Part shown: positions 1 through 8,701 of the stretch, in pieces
Position numbering within the stretch: position 1 is the first letter of the stretch
How the letters are laid out: every line of letters starts with the position of its first letter
Program-made: the position numbers and the translations under genes
Notes under the pieces: model-generated
What the model saw: only the letters and a program-made list of their open reading frames with translations
Told to the model about the DNA's origin: nothing
Databases searched by the model: none
Origin: Amaricoccus sp047275745
Lineage (GTDB): Bacteria; Pseudomonadota; Alphaproteobacteria; Rhodobacterales; Rhodobacteraceae
Assembly: GCF_047275745.1 (NCBI RefSeq)
Contig: NZ_JBKQWU010000017.1
Location: forward strand, 1 to 64,000
Reading direction: 5' to 3'
DNA length: 64,000 bases

Positions 1-40
1 CCCGCGGGGCGGGCGGGGCGGGGAGATCCGCCGCGCCGCG

Positions 41-76
41 GGGGGCGGCGGAAAAACCGGTTTCCCCGCCGCCCCC
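41..76. terminator. GC-rich hairpin at the left edge
   Basis: An 11-bp perfect stem (41-51 with 66-76) encloses a loop containing AAAAA, CCGG and TTT. It could be a terminator for a gene left of the window, or a leader hairpin for the gene starting at 181. No long T-run follows, so the role is uncertain. Confidence 0.4.
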
Positions 77-180
77 TCCTGCTCTAGAAACCGGGTGCCC
101 CGCCCGCGCGGCCAATGGCCGCTCGCGATGTCCCCGGAGAGATCGCGCGGGGCAGGAATGGGTGTCCGGAGGAACGAGTC

Positions 181-627
181 TTGAAAGTCATGGTGGTCTG
201 CTCCGGTGGCGGGCATTGGGTACAGATGCGGCGCATCCTGCCCGCCTTCGCGGGGATGGACATCTTCTATGTCAGCGTGGAGCCGGAGCCCGACGCCGAT
301 CTCGGGGAGGTGCGCTACTATCCGGTCGCCAATGTGACGCGGCGCAACCCCGGGGCGATCCCGGGCATCCTGCGCCGCCTCGCCCGGATCATCCGGACGG
401 AGCGGCCGGACATCATCGTCACCACCGGGGCGGCGCCGGGGCTGCTCGCGATCACGATGGCGAAATGCCTGCGCCAGGGGCGCACGATGTGGATCGATTC
501 GGTGGCCAATACCGAGCGGCTGTCGCTTTCGGGCTGGCTGGCGCGGCCGGTCGCCGATGCCTGGCTCGTGCAATGGGAGCATCTGAGCCGGCCGAAGGGC
601 CCGTCCTACTGGGGGGCGGTGCTGTGA
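181..627 (+). CDS. Alg14/PssD-type glycosyltransferase membrane subunit
   Basis: This 148-residue protein resembles the Alg14 half of split GT-B glycosyltransferases (PssD, EpsD, Cps14F types). That half binds the acceptor lipid and recruits the catalytic half to the inner membrane. The N-terminus has the glycine-rich start SGGGHWVQM, and the middle carries VTTGAAPGLLA and WIDSVANTERLS, both usual in the family. I chose the TTG start because GGAGGA lies 7 bases upstream; an in-frame ATG at 115 lacks such a site. Its stop overlaps the start of the next gene (GTGA), which encodes the partner subunit, so the two are probably translationally coupled and act as one enzyme early in repeat-unit assembly. 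The sugar transferred cannot be told. Confidence 0.88.
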   Translation: MKVMVVCSGGGHWVQMRRILPAFAGMDIFYVSVEPEPDADLGEVRYYPVANVTRRNPGAIPGILRRLARIIRTERPDIIVTTGAAPGLLAITMAKCLRQGRTMWIDSVANTERLSLSGWLARPVADAWLVQWEHLSRPKGPSYWGAVL

Positions 628-1106
628 TCCTCGTCACCATCGGTTCGATGTTTCCCTTCGATCGTCTGGTCCGGGCGATGGACGACTGGGCGGCCTGGCA
701 CGGTGGAAACGAGGACATCCTCGCCCAGATCGGCGACGGCGCCTACGAGCCCCGGCACATGCGCTGGGTCCGCCGCCTGTCGCGCCCGGATTTCACGGCG
801 GCGCTCGCCGGGGCCGATCTCGTCGTCGGCCATGCCGGGATGGGCACGGTGATCACCGCCGGCGAGCACGGCAAGGCGATCGTGATCATGCCGCGCCGCG
901 CGGCGCGGGGCGAGCATACCAACGACCACCAGGTCGATACCGCCGGCTGGCTCGGCGGGCGCAAGGGGATCTTCGTGGCCGAGGAGGAGGGCGACCTCGG
1001 AACCTGCATCGCCCGTGCCCGCGCGGGCGGCGTGGTCGAGACGATCGGCAATTCCGCGCCGACGGATTTCCTCGCCCGCATCCGCGCCTTCGCCGAGGGG
1101 CGCTGA
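624..1106 (+). CDS. Alg13/PssE-type glycosyltransferase catalytic subunit
   Basis: This 160-residue protein matches the C-terminal domain of family-28 glycosyltransferases (Alg13/PssE/EpsE), which binds the nucleotide sugar. It has the N-terminal VTIGSMFPFDRL strand-loop and the central segment GHAGMGTVITAGEHGKA followed by a proline/arginine loop and HTNDHQ, the usual nucleotide-sugar site. The GTG start overlaps the stop of the Alg14-like gene. Length is normal for the family. It should form a heterodimer with the preceding protein and add the second sugar to the lipid-linked precursor. A convergent gene follows after about 140 bases. Confidence 0.88.
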   Translation: MILVTIGSMFPFDRLVRAMDDWAAWHGGNEDILAQIGDGAYEPRHMRWVRRLSRPDFTAALAGADLVVGHAGMGTVITAGEHGKAIVIMPRRAARGEHTNDHQVDTAGWLGGRKGIFVAEEEGDLGTCIARARAGGVVETIGNSAPTDFLARIRAFAEGR

Positions 1107-1249
1107 GCGTCCCGAGGGCTTTGAAGGCGGGCTTCCGGGCGCCGCCGTTCGGTCCTGAGCACCGCCTCCCAACATCGCCGCCTCGGAGTGGCGGTCATCC
1201 GGCATCCTCATTCTCTCGATCGGGCGCCCGCGCGCTCGGCCGCTCCCGC

Positions 1250-3991
1250 TCAGTTCCCCTGGCCCGGCTTCGCGGCGGCGTCGAGCGTGGCGAGCCGGGC
1301 GCGGGCGGCCTCGGCCTCGGGGATCGGCCCACCGGCTTCCGCGTCCGGCCCGCCGGCTCCCGCCTCGGCCGCCCTGAGCGCGCGGGTGTAGCTCGCGCGC
1401 GCCGCCTCGGCGCGGCCGAGCGCGAATTCCGCCTCGGCGCGGTGGAACCAGGTCCGGGCGTCGCCGGGCATCGCCTCGGCGGCGGGGGCGAGATGGGCCA
1501 GCGCCGCCGCCACCTCGCCGCGCCGGAACAGGATCCAGCCATAGGTGTCGCGGAAGGCGGGCGTCCCGGAGGTCGCGAAGCGCCGGGCGATCTCCTCGGC
1601 GCGCGCGAGGCTTTCGGGGTCCGCGCGCGCGCTCGAGAGCAGGCTCGCGAGATTGTTCGCGATCACCGCCGCCGAGGGATCGCGGGCATGAAGCGCCTCG
1701 TAGAGCGCGATTGCCCCCTCGGCATCGCCCCGCCGCTCCAGTTCGGCCGCCCGGGCGACGAGAAGCAGCGTGGCCCCTCTCGCGGCTCCGGGCGCGGCTT
1801 GGGGCGTGGCCTCGGGTGTGGCCCCGGCCGTGGCGGCGATCCCGGCGTCGAGCGCCCGATCCGCCTCCGCCCCCCGGCCGGCGTCGCGCAGGAGATCGGC
1901 GAGCCCCAGCCAGCCCCGGGCCAGCTCCGGCCGCTCCGCGGTCAGCGTCCGGTAGAGCCGCTCCGCCCCGGCCGCGTCGCCATCGCGCCACGCAAGCTCG
2001 GCCAGCATCAGCCGGGCGCCCGGGTCGGCGGCGTCGCGGTCGAGCGCCTCGGTCAGGACCCGGCGCGCGCCGGCGCTCTTGTCCGCGGCGAGCAGGGCCC
2101 GGACGCGCGCGGCCAGCGCCGCGCCATTTTCGCCTTCGCCCCCGTCTCCGCCCCCGCCTTCACCCCGGGCACCACCCGCGCCCCCGGCGGCGAGATCCTC
2201 GAGCAGGGCGGCCATGTCCCCGGTTCCGGCCCCGGTTTCGGCCCCGGTCCCGTCCAGGGTCCGCTCCTGTCCGCGCAGGCTCGCGAGTTCGAGCGCTTCC
2301 GCCCGCGCCTCCGCTTCCGCCCGGCGCTCCGGCGTTCCGGCCACGGTCCCTGATGCGGTCCCTGATGCGGTCCCCGATGCGGCTCCGGACGCGCGGATAC
2401 GCTCCGCGGTCTCGGCGGCGCCGCTCCAGTTCCCGCGCGCGACATGGACGCGGCCGAGCATGTCGAGCAGGTCGAGGTCCTCCGGCTGATCCTCCGGAGT
2501 GGCGCGAAGCGCGGACAGGATCACGCTCTCGGCCGGTCCCGGCCGGTTCTCGCGCATCAGGAACCGCGCATAGCGCAGGCTCGTCCCGGGCGCCTGGCGC
2601 GAGAGCTCGACCGCGCGTGCCAGGCGCTGGCCGGCCAGCGCGGGGCTGCTGGCCTGGTCATGTGCGAGCGCCATCAGCGTCATGATCTCGGGGTCGTCCG
2701 GCGCCCCGGACTCCGCGGCGCGCAGGTCGATGATCGCCTGGCCGGGCTCGCCGGCGTCGAGCGCCAGCCGCGCGCGGAGCCGGAGCGCCTCGGGCAGGCC
2801 CGGGTCCCCGGCGAGCACGGCGTCGAGCAGGCGCCGCGCCTCGCCCAGAGCTTTACCGGGGGTCTCACCGGGGACCTCGCCAGGGGCCTCGCCGGGTGTC
2901 TCATCGGGTGCCCCGGTTTCGGCCAGCATCCGCGCCAGCATGACCTGGCTCGCGCGCGTCTCGTCGGAGGGTTCCGCGCCCCCGGTGAGCGCGCGGAGCT
3001 CGGCGATCGCCCCCGCCCGGTCGCCCTGGTCGAAGAGAAGCCCCGCGCGCAGGCGCCGGAACGGGCGGGGGTCGATCGACCCCGCCGCTCCCCCTTCCGC
3101 TTCCTGGGCGGTGATCCGGCCGATCTCGGCCAGCGCCGCCTCGGGTCCGCGCTGCTCGATCAGGAACAGGACGAGGGCATGGGCGATCTCGGGATCGGCG
3201 GGCGCATGATCGCGCGCGGCGCGCAGCGTCGATTCGGCGCCGTCCGGGTCGCCCGCGCGGAGATGCCAGCGCGCGAGCGCGAGGCGGATTCCGGCATTGT
3301 CGGGAAAGAGCCCGGCCATGGTCCGGAGCGCGGCGCCGGCGGCCTCGGTATCGCCCGCCTGTTCGAAGAGCGCGAGGCGGGTCAGGTGGAGTTCCTCATT
3401 CCCGGGCACGGCCTCGAGCGCGGCGTCCGCGCGGGCGCGGGCGCCCGCGGTATCGCCCGCGTTCATCCTGTCGGCGATCAGGATGAGATGCGCGGGCACG
3501 TCGGCGGGCATGTCGCGGAGCACGCCCTGGGCCATTTCGACCGCCGCCGCGCGGGTCGCGGGCTGGCGGAAGTCGAGCGTCGCCCTGACGCTCCGCGCCG
3601 CCGGGTCCGCCGGATCGATCCGGAGCGCGGCGGTCGCCGCTTCCCCGGCGGTGGTCAGATCGCCGGCGCGGAGCGCGAGCGTGGCCGCGGCGCTCCAGGG
3701 CGCGAGGGAGCCGGGCGCGAGATCGGCGGCGCGCAGATACTGGCGCAGCGCCTCGATGTCCTCGCCTAGGGCGCGCAGCAGGTCGGCATAGGCGAGCCGC
3801 GCCCCGGCATGATCGCCATTGGCCCTGAGCGCGTCGCGGAGTTCGCGCGCCGCCCCGGCGGTATCGCCCCGGGCCGTGAGGGCGAGCGCGCGCTGGTAGC
3901 TCGCCTCGGCCCGCTCCTCGGCGCCGTCGCAGGCGCCAAGCCCGAGGGCGGCGAGCAGGAGGAGAATCGGGCCGGCCAGGCGAGAAATCAT
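1250..3991 (-). CDS. TPR-repeat lipoprotein, PrsT-like
   Basis: The 913-residue product starts with a lipoprotein signal peptide. A basic start and a leucine-rich core end in LGAC, so Cys21 would be the lipidated residue. The rest is a long array of tetratricopeptide repeats of about 34 residues (for example around residues 30-400 and 560-880). Size and layout match the TPR lipoprotein (PrsT, TIGR02917) of PEP-CTERM/XrtA-type EPS loci, where it is thought to act as a periplasmic scaffold for polymer export. The start was placed at the ATG before the signal peptide; the frame stays open 74 codons further upstream, but that stretch looks non-coding. Two low-complexity insertions interrupt the array, one of PGE(A/V/T)-type repeats near 2850-2930 and one of GTAS-type repeats near 2343-2388. 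It is transcribed away from the sugar transferase. Confidence 0.85.
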   Translation of the reverse strand: MISRLAGPILLLLAALGLGACDGAEERAEASYQRALALTARGDTAGAARELRDALRANGDHAGARLAYADLLRALGEDIEALRQYLRAADLAPGSLAPWSAAATLALRAGDLTTAGEAATAALRIDPADPAARSVRATLDFRQPATRAAAVEMAQGVLRDMPADVPAHLILIADRMNAGDTAGARARADAALEAVPGNEELHLTRLALFEQAGDTEAAGAALRTMAGLFPDNAGIRLALARWHLRAGDPDGAESTLRAARDHAPADPEIAHALVLFLIEQRGPEAALAEIGRITAQEAEGGAAGSIDPRPFRRLRAGLLFDQGDRAGAIAELRALTGGAEPSDETRASQVMLARMLAETGAPDETPGEAPGEVPGETPGKALGEARRLLDAVLAGDPGLPEALRLRARLALDAGEPGQAIIDLRAAESGAPDDPEIMTLMALAHDQASSPALAGQRLARAVELSRQAPGTSLRYARFLMRENRPGPAESVILSALRATPEDQPEDLDLLDMLGRVHVARGNWSGAAETAERIRASGAASGTASGTASGTVAGTPERRAEAEARAEALELASLRGQERTLDGTGAETGAGTGDMAALLEDLAAGGAGGARGEGGGGDGGEGENGAALAARVRALLAADKSAGARRVLTEALDRDAADPGARLMLAELAWRDGDAAGAERLYRTLTAERPELARGWLGLADLLRDAGRGAEADRALDAGIAATAGATPEATPQAAPGAARGATLLLVARAAELERRGDAEGAIALYEALHARDPSAAVIANNLASLLSSARADPESLARAEEIARRFATSGTPAFRDTYGWILFRRGEVAAALAHLAPAAEAMPGDARTWFHRAEAEFALGRAEAARASYTRALRAAEAGAGGPDAEAGGPIPEAEAARARLATLDAAAKPGQGN

Positions 3992-4252
3992 TCGGGCGCT
4001 CCCGGAAGCCGCCGGCGACCGGGCCGGCCGCCTGTCTTCCGGCAGGATAGGAGCATCCGGAGCTGGCAGGAAAGCCCAGGCGGCCCGGAGTCCCCCTCCC
4101 GAAGCCCAAGCCCCGGAAAGCTCGCCGGGGGGCCTGTCGCGTCCCCGGTCTCCGCGTGGTGCTTCTTCCCGTGGCGGCGCCTTTGGCGATCCCGGCGCGG
4201 TCCCTCGCGGCACCCTGCGAAGGCGCCTGAGCGAGAATCGGCGCGTCCTGAT

Positions 4253-4265
4253 CGTATCGGATACG
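4253..4265. promoter_or_regulatory. 13-bp palindrome, possible operator
   Basis: CGTATC-G-GATACG is a perfect inverted repeat with a one-base centre. It lies next to the hairpin at 4268 and about 260 bases upstream of the TPR lipoprotein gene. A regulator site is possible but unproven. Confidence 0.3.
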
Positions 4266-4267
4266 AA

Positions 4268-4296
4268 AAGGCCCGCGGCGATGAGCCGCGGACCTT
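4268..4296 (-). terminator. Probable intrinsic terminator of the sugar transferase gene
   Basis: A 12-bp stem with one mismatch (G-U in RNA) and a 5-base loop. Read on the minus strand it is followed by TTTT, so it would end transcripts from the sugar transferase gene before the TPR gene. Confidence 0.65.
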
Positions 4297-4458
4297 CCGG
4301 GAATGATTCGCTCGGAAGATTCTACCTGAGGTAGATCCGTGCGCCTGGGCGTCCGGTTCCATGTCGCCCGGGTTCGCGTACCCCGTGCCGGTACGCCCGT
4401 GCCGTGCGCCAAGCTTGTACCCGTGTCCTGCCCGGGCCCAGAGAGAGCGGGCTCAAGT

Positions 4459-4511
4459 GAGACCGGGACCCAGAGAGAGACCGGGACCCAGAGAGAGACC
4501 GGGGCTCAGCG
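4459..4511. repeat. 18-bp tandem repeat, about 3 copies
   Basis: Two identical copies of GAGACCGGGACCCAGAGA (4459-4476, 4477-4494) are followed by a diverged third copy ending just downstream of the sugar transferase stop codon. Confidence 0.85.
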
Positions 4512-4519
4512 GGACTGGC

Positions 4520-5203
4520 TCAGTACCCGGTGCCGCGGAAGACGACGAAGACGGTGACGCAGAGGACGAAGACGTCCGTGGGCAGCGAGAGGCGGCGGGC
4601 GTACTGCGTGTCGTAGGCGGCGCGGCCGGCGAAGGAGGTCTCGTTGCGATCGGAGATCTGCCAGAAGCCGGTGAGGCCGGGGCGCAGCCGGTAATAGGCG
4701 CGTCCGGGATAGAGCGGGGCCTGGGCGGGCAGCATCGGCCGGGGGCCGACGAGGCTCATGTCGCCCTTGAGCACGTTCCAGAGCTGCGGCAGCTCGTCGA
4801 GCGAGGTCTTGCGGATCAGCCGCCCGACGGCGGTGATGCGCGGATCCTTCCGCAGTTTCTGATGCGTGGTCCACTCGGCGCGGGCCCCGGGATCGCTCGC
4901 GAGATAGGTTTCGAGCGCGTGCTCGGCGTCGACGACCATGGAGCGGAGCTTCCAGATGCGGAAGACCCTGCCGCCGCGTCCGACACGGTCCTGGCAGTAG
5001 AAGGCCGGTCCGCCGTCGCGCTTCACCAGGAGGCCCATGAAGAGCACCACCGGCAGGATGAAGGGCGCCGCGAGCAGCACAGCGAGGATGTCGAAGGCCC
5101 GCTTGAAATACTGACGGTAGAATTTGACCCGTTTCGGGTTCCGATCCGCCTTCGCATAGGCGGAGCCGGAAAGACCGACATCGAGTTCCGAGAAATGTGC
5201 CAT
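4520..5203 (-). CDS. Initiating sugar-phosphate transferase (ExoY/WcaJ/PglC family)
   Basis: The 227-residue protein is a bacterial sugar transferase. It would move a hexose-1-phosphate from a UDP-sugar to undecaprenyl phosphate at the inner membrane, starting each repeat unit. It has the basic KRAFDILAVLL entry to a re-entrant helix, KLRSM, the DELPQLWNVL segment and SLVGPRP, which form the catalytic core. I chose the ATG at 5203, with GGGTGA just upstream; a GTG at 5269 would add 22 residues of unlikely sequence. It lacks the long N-terminal membrane domain of WbaP/WcaJ and so is the short PglC/ExoY type. A 717-base regulatory region separates it from the divergent ATPase-Wzz-kinase genes. 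Confidence 0.93.
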   Translation of the reverse strand: MAHFSELDVGLSGSAYAKADRNPKRVKFYRQYFKRAFDILAVLLAAPFILPVVLFMGLLVKRDGGPAFYCQDRVGRGGRVFRIWKLRSMVVDAEHALETYLASDPGARAEWTTHQKLRKDPRITAVGRLIRKTSLDELPQLWNVLKGDMSLVGPRPMLPAQAPLYPGRAYYRLRPGLTGFWQISDRNETSFAGRAAYDTQYARRLSLPTDVFVLCVTVFVVFRGTGY

Positions 5204-5920
5204 CAATTCACCCAGGCCACGAACCAAACTCACAAAGACAGTACGCCCGAGTGACGCGGACGATGGCACCTGGCGCGGTATGACCGTCGGGGGTCATTCG
5301 GCTCCAGCCCTTGTTCCTTGTCCCTCGACGTTTCCCCAGAGGCTTTGATCTTTGGGCGAGTTACCCCTCTCACCGCTCGGCATTAAGACACCTTTAGGGA
5401 TGAAGCTCAATAAAAATTTCATGATCTTTGAATGGCATCCCCCCTGTGTGGCATTGACGCAGCGTCAACTCGCCGCGACCATCCCGTGGTCGCGGGAGGT
5501 GGGCGCGCTTCCCGCGATTCCCCGGGCGGGTCTACAATTCCATGTGAACCTCCATGCGATCCGATGTGGCATTCGTGCCGCGTTTTGCGACAAATCGCGC
5601 CTTCGCACAGAAATTATGGCGGAATCCGGGGCATGCGCGCGGCGGGGTGCCTGTAAAGTCATCTCGCGGCGCGGTAAGCTGTAACCTCGTCTGAAAAATG
5701 GGGATGCCATGGATCGACGAAATTCGGTATGACGCCCTCGTTTGGCGAGAAACTCGCGCCGACCTGACATCGGGGTGGCCTGGCACCGGAACTGTACTCC
5801 GGGAACCGTCACCCCCCAGGGTTGCATCGCCCGGAGTCGCATGTGGCTTCCGGGTGGCTTCCGGGGTTCCGGAGGAACCCGGATGCCGGGAGCGCGGGTC
5901 GCGGGACAGGGTGGTGTGGG
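5204..5920. other. Long divergent regulatory region
   Basis: No gene is supported in these 717 bases between the divergent sugar transferase and ATPase genes. It includes the most AT-rich patch nearby (about 5385-5445) and a perfect inverted repeat at 5454-5468. Both points favour a shared control region for the EPS genes. Short open frames here lack family resemblance. Confidence 0.65.
5454..5468. promoter_or_regulatory. 15-bp inverted repeat TTGACGC-A-GCGTCAA
   Basis: A perfect 7-bp inverted repeat with a single central base lies in the divergent control region. Its left half could also serve as a -35 element (TTGACG). The position suits an operator controlling one or both EPS transcripts. 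Confidence 0.45.
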
Positions 5921-6772
5921 ATGGGTATGGCGAGTACACTGTCGATCTATAATGAGCATTTCGGCCTCGCGGAGCGGCCGTTCACGCTGCTGCCCGATCC
6001 GGATTTCCTGTACTGGTCGGACAGTCACACCCGCGCCTATGCGATGCTCGAATACGGCATGCTCACCCATGCGCCGATCACGGTGATCACCGGCGAGATC
6101 GGCGCGGGCAAGACGACGCTCCTGCGCCATCTGCTCCGCACGCTGCCCGAGGAATTCACCGTCGGCCTCATCTCGAACGCGCAGGGCAACCGGGGCGAAC
6201 TGCTGCACTGGGTGCTGATGGCGCTCGGCGTGCCGACCGAGAACGACGCCTCCTATGTCCGGCTCTTCGCGCAGTTCCAGGAATTCCTGATCGAGGAATA
6301 CGCCTCCGGGCGGCGCACGATCCTGATCTTCGACGAGGCGCAGAATCTCTCGACCGAGACGCTCGAGGAACTGCGGATGTTCTCGAACATCAACGCCGAC
6401 AAGGACGAGCTTATCCAGCTCGTGCTCGTGGGCCAGCCTGAGCTGCGCGACCTGATCGCCCAGCCGAGGCTCGTCCAGTTCGCGCAGCGCGTGGCGGCGG
6501 AATACCACCTGCCCTCGATGACGGCGGAGCAGGTGCAGGCCTATGTGAACCACCGGCTCGCGATCGCGGGCGCCGACCGCGAGATCTTCACGCCCGCGGC
6601 CTGCGAATGCGTGCACCATGCCTCGGGCGGGGTGCCAAGGCTCGTGAACCAGATCTGCGATTATGCGATGGTATACGCCTATACCGACGGGGCGACGCTC
6701 GTCGACGCGGGCATCGTCGAGCAGGTCGTCGCCGACCGGCGAATGCACGGCAATCTGAAGATGGTCGTCTGA
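5921..6772 (+). CDS. XrtA-associated/ExeA-type AAA ATPase
   Basis: This 283-residue P-loop ATPase starts with the typical YNEHFGLAERPFTLLPDPDF segment. Walker A is GEIGAGKTT (residues 58-66), and Walker B with the acidic pair is LIFDEAQ (about 134-140). A GQPELRD sensor-like region and a C-terminal winged segment (GGVPRLVNQICD) follow. Such ATPases (TIGR03015, GspA/ExeA relatives) accompany Wzz and BY-kinase genes in EPS loci. There they are thought to power or gate the export complex. ATG codons at 5921 and 5927 are both possible starts. It heads a plus-strand run with the Wzz and kinase genes. No peptidoglycan-binding domain is fused to its C-terminus, unlike ExeA. Confidence 0.88.
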   Translation: MGMASTLSIYNEHFGLAERPFTLLPDPDFLYWSDSHTRAYAMLEYGMLTHAPITVITGEIGAGKTTLLRHLLRTLPEEFTVGLISNAQGNRGELLHWVLMALGVPTENDASYVRLFAQFQEFLIEEYASGRRTILIFDEAQNLSTETLEELRMFSNINADKDELIQLVLVGQPELRDLIAQPRLVQFAQRVAAEYHLPSMTAEQVQAYVNHRLAIAGADREIFTPAACECVHHASGGVPRLVNQICDYAMVYAYTDGATLVDAGIVEQVVADRRMHGNLKMVV

Positions 6773-6854
6773 CGCCGGTCTCCGGGGATCTCCCCCCGGG
6801 CGGTGCGATGGATGGATGCGAGGGCCGCGCCGAGCGGCCGGAACGGGACGGGTA

Positions 6855-8624
6855 ATGGTTAATCTCGATCTGAAATTCTACTGGGCGGTCTTCCTGCGGC
6901 GGCTGCCGTATTTCCTGGTGATCGTCGCCTTCCTCTCCGCGCTCGGCCTCACGGTGGCGATGCTGCTGCCGCCCGCCTACACGAGCACCGGGAACATCCT
7001 CGTCGAGCCGCAGCAGTTCTCCGAGCAGGTCGCGCAGTCGACCACGCAGGTCGATCCCTACGAGCAGGCGCAGATCATCGAGCAGCGGCTGATGACGCGG
7101 GCGAATCTCTCCAAGCTCGCCGAGCGGATCGGACTCTATGAGGGCGTCGAGCCGCCGATGACCGAGGGGGCCCAGGTCAAGGACATCGTCGAGCGGATCA
7201 CCTTCATCGGCTTCGTGCCGGATGTGACCCGGAGCCCGGGCACGCCCGGCGCCACGATCCTCGGCGTCTCCTTCGACGGGCCGACGCCGGAATTCGCCAA
7301 CAAGGGCGCCAACGAGCTCGTGAACCTCGTGCTCGAGGAGAACCAGAAGCTCCGCGAGGGCCGCGCCAACGAGACGCTCACCTTCTTCCAGGCCGAGGTC
7401 CAGCGGCTCGCGGACGAGCTCGAGAAGCAGAGCGAGAAGATCGCCCGGTTCAAGACCGAGAATTTCGAGGCGCTGCCCGACAGCCTCGAGGAGCGGCGCC
7501 AGCGCCAGATCCTCGAACAGGAACGGCTGATCGCGCTCGAACGCGAGGAATCCGACCTCAGGAACCAGCGCGCCACGGTGATCTGGGTGTTCCAGCGCAC
7601 CGGCCGCTCGGCGAGCGCGGGCGATCTCAGCCCGGAGGAGGAACAGCTCGATGCGCTGCAGAACCAGCTCGTGCAGCAGCGCACGATCTACGCCGCCGAC
7701 AGCCCCCGGATCCGGATGCTCGAGAACCAGCTCGCCGCGCTGGAGGAACTCGTCGAAAAGCAGCGCGCCGCCCGCGCGGTGCCGGGCGCCGACGGCACGG
7801 TGAAGCCAACCTCCGAACTCGAACTCGAACTCGCGCCGATCGACGCGCGGCTCAAGTTCATCCAGGAGGACAAGGCGACGATCCAGCAGTCGCTCGACGA
7901 CCTCAACGCCTCGCTGCAGGCGACGCCCGCCAACGAGCAGACCCTCGCGGGTCTCGAGCGCGAACTCGCGAATATCCAGAACCAGTACAACAGCTCGGTG
8001 GAGAGCGCGGGCCAGGCGACGGTCGGCGAGCGCATCGAGGTGATGTCGCAGGGTGAGCGCTTCAGCCTGATCCAGCCGCCGGCGACGCCCTCCGTGCCCT
8101 CGAGCCCGAACCGGCTCCTGATCGCCTCCGCCGGCGTGATCGGCGGGCTGGGCGCCGGGCTCGCCTTCGTCATCCTGATGGAGATGCTGAACCGCTCGAT
8201 CCGCCGGCCGGTCGAGCTCACCTCGAAGCTCGGCATCCAGCCCTTCGCCACCGTCCCCTACATCCGGACGCCGGGCGAGGCGCAGCGCAAGCGGATGGTC
8301 TTCGGCGGCGTGCTCGCCTTCGTCCTCGTCGTGCTGCCGATTACGCTCTGGCTCATCAACAGCTACTATATGCCGATCAACACGCTGACGACCGAGACAC
8401 TCGAGAAGGTCGGCGTCGCGCCGGAGGAAGCCGAACTCCCCTCGGGCGAGACGCTGGAGGGTGAGACGGCGGAAGAGACGGCGGGCGGAACGACGGAGGA
8501 GACCACGGATGGAGCGGCCGGCGGGGCTGCCGACGGGGCGGCGGAGAACGGAACGGGCGCGAGCCCGGCCACCGGTACCGCGCCCGACGCCACGCCCGAC
8601 GCCACCGGCGCGGAAGCGCCCTGA
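6855..8624 (+). CDS. Polysaccharide chain-length determinant (Wzz/GNVR family)
   Basis: The 589-residue protein is a polysaccharide co-polymerase that sets polymer length in the inner membrane. A first membrane helix (about 18-38) is followed by the Wzz domain and a long periplasmic coiled coil (about 160-390). After the proline-rich VPSSPNR come two membrane helices (about 420-443 and 483-503). Two C-terminal helices fit the XrtA-type chain-length protein (TIGR03007). The last 85 residues form a cytoplasmic, Glu/Thr/Ala/Gly-rich tail with degenerate EETA and DATP repeats and no tyrosine cluster. The ATG at 6855 is preceded by GGGACGGG. It lies between the ATPase and the BY-kinase, its expected partners. 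Confidence 0.92.
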   Translation: MVNLDLKFYWAVFLRRLPYFLVIVAFLSALGLTVAMLLPPAYTSTGNILVEPQQFSEQVAQSTTQVDPYEQAQIIEQRLMTRANLSKLAERIGLYEGVEPPMTEGAQVKDIVERITFIGFVPDVTRSPGTPGATILGVSFDGPTPEFANKGANELVNLVLEENQKLREGRANETLTFFQAEVQRLADELEKQSEKIARFKTENFEALPDSLEERRQRQILEQERLIALEREESDLRNQRATVIWVFQRTGRSASAGDLSPEEEQLDALQNQLVQQRTIYAADSPRIRMLENQLAALEELVEKQRAARAVPGADGTVKPTSELELELAPIDARLKFIQEDKATIQQSLDDLNASLQATPANEQTLAGLERELANIQNQYNSSVESAGQATVGERIEVMSQGERFSLIQPPATPSVPSSPNRLLIASAGVIGGLGAGLAFVILMEMLNRSIRRPVELTSKLGIQPFATVPYIRTPGEAQRKRMVFGGVLAFVLVVLPITLWLINSYYMPINTLTTETLEKVGVAPEEAELPSGETLEGETAEETAGGTTEETTDGAAGGAADGAAENGTGASPATGTAPDATPDATGAEAP

Positions 8625-8701
8625 ACCGCCCTGAAGCCGGGGTCGTACCCCGGCTTTCCCAAATCCCTTCGTTCGCGCCCGAGTTTTTGAAAGAGAGACC
8701 G

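Larger units (their letters stand above)
3992..4519. other. Intergenic region between sugar transferase and TPR lipoprotein gene
   Basis: These 528 bases contain no convincing gene; open frames here are arginine/proline-rich shadows. They hold the likely promoter of the TPR gene, a terminator-like hairpin at 4268-4296, a short palindrome at 4253-4265 and an 18-bp tandem repeat at 4459-4511. Confidence 0.6.

Noticed and set aside
1..180. Upstream ATG at 115 as start of the Alg14-like gene
   Set aside because: The extra 22 residues are unlike the family, and the TTG at 181 has an excellent ribosome site.
4459..4511. Tandem repeat as a CRISPR array
   Set aside because: Units are adjacent with no spacers, and no cas genes are present.
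5352..5952. Short plus-strand open frames in the divergent EPS control region
   Set aside because: No ribosome site with a sensible product and no family resemblance. The region looks regulatory.
7995..8624. C-terminal tail of the Wzz protein as a fused kinase domain
   Set aside because: It has no Walker motif. The kinase is a separate gene downstream.
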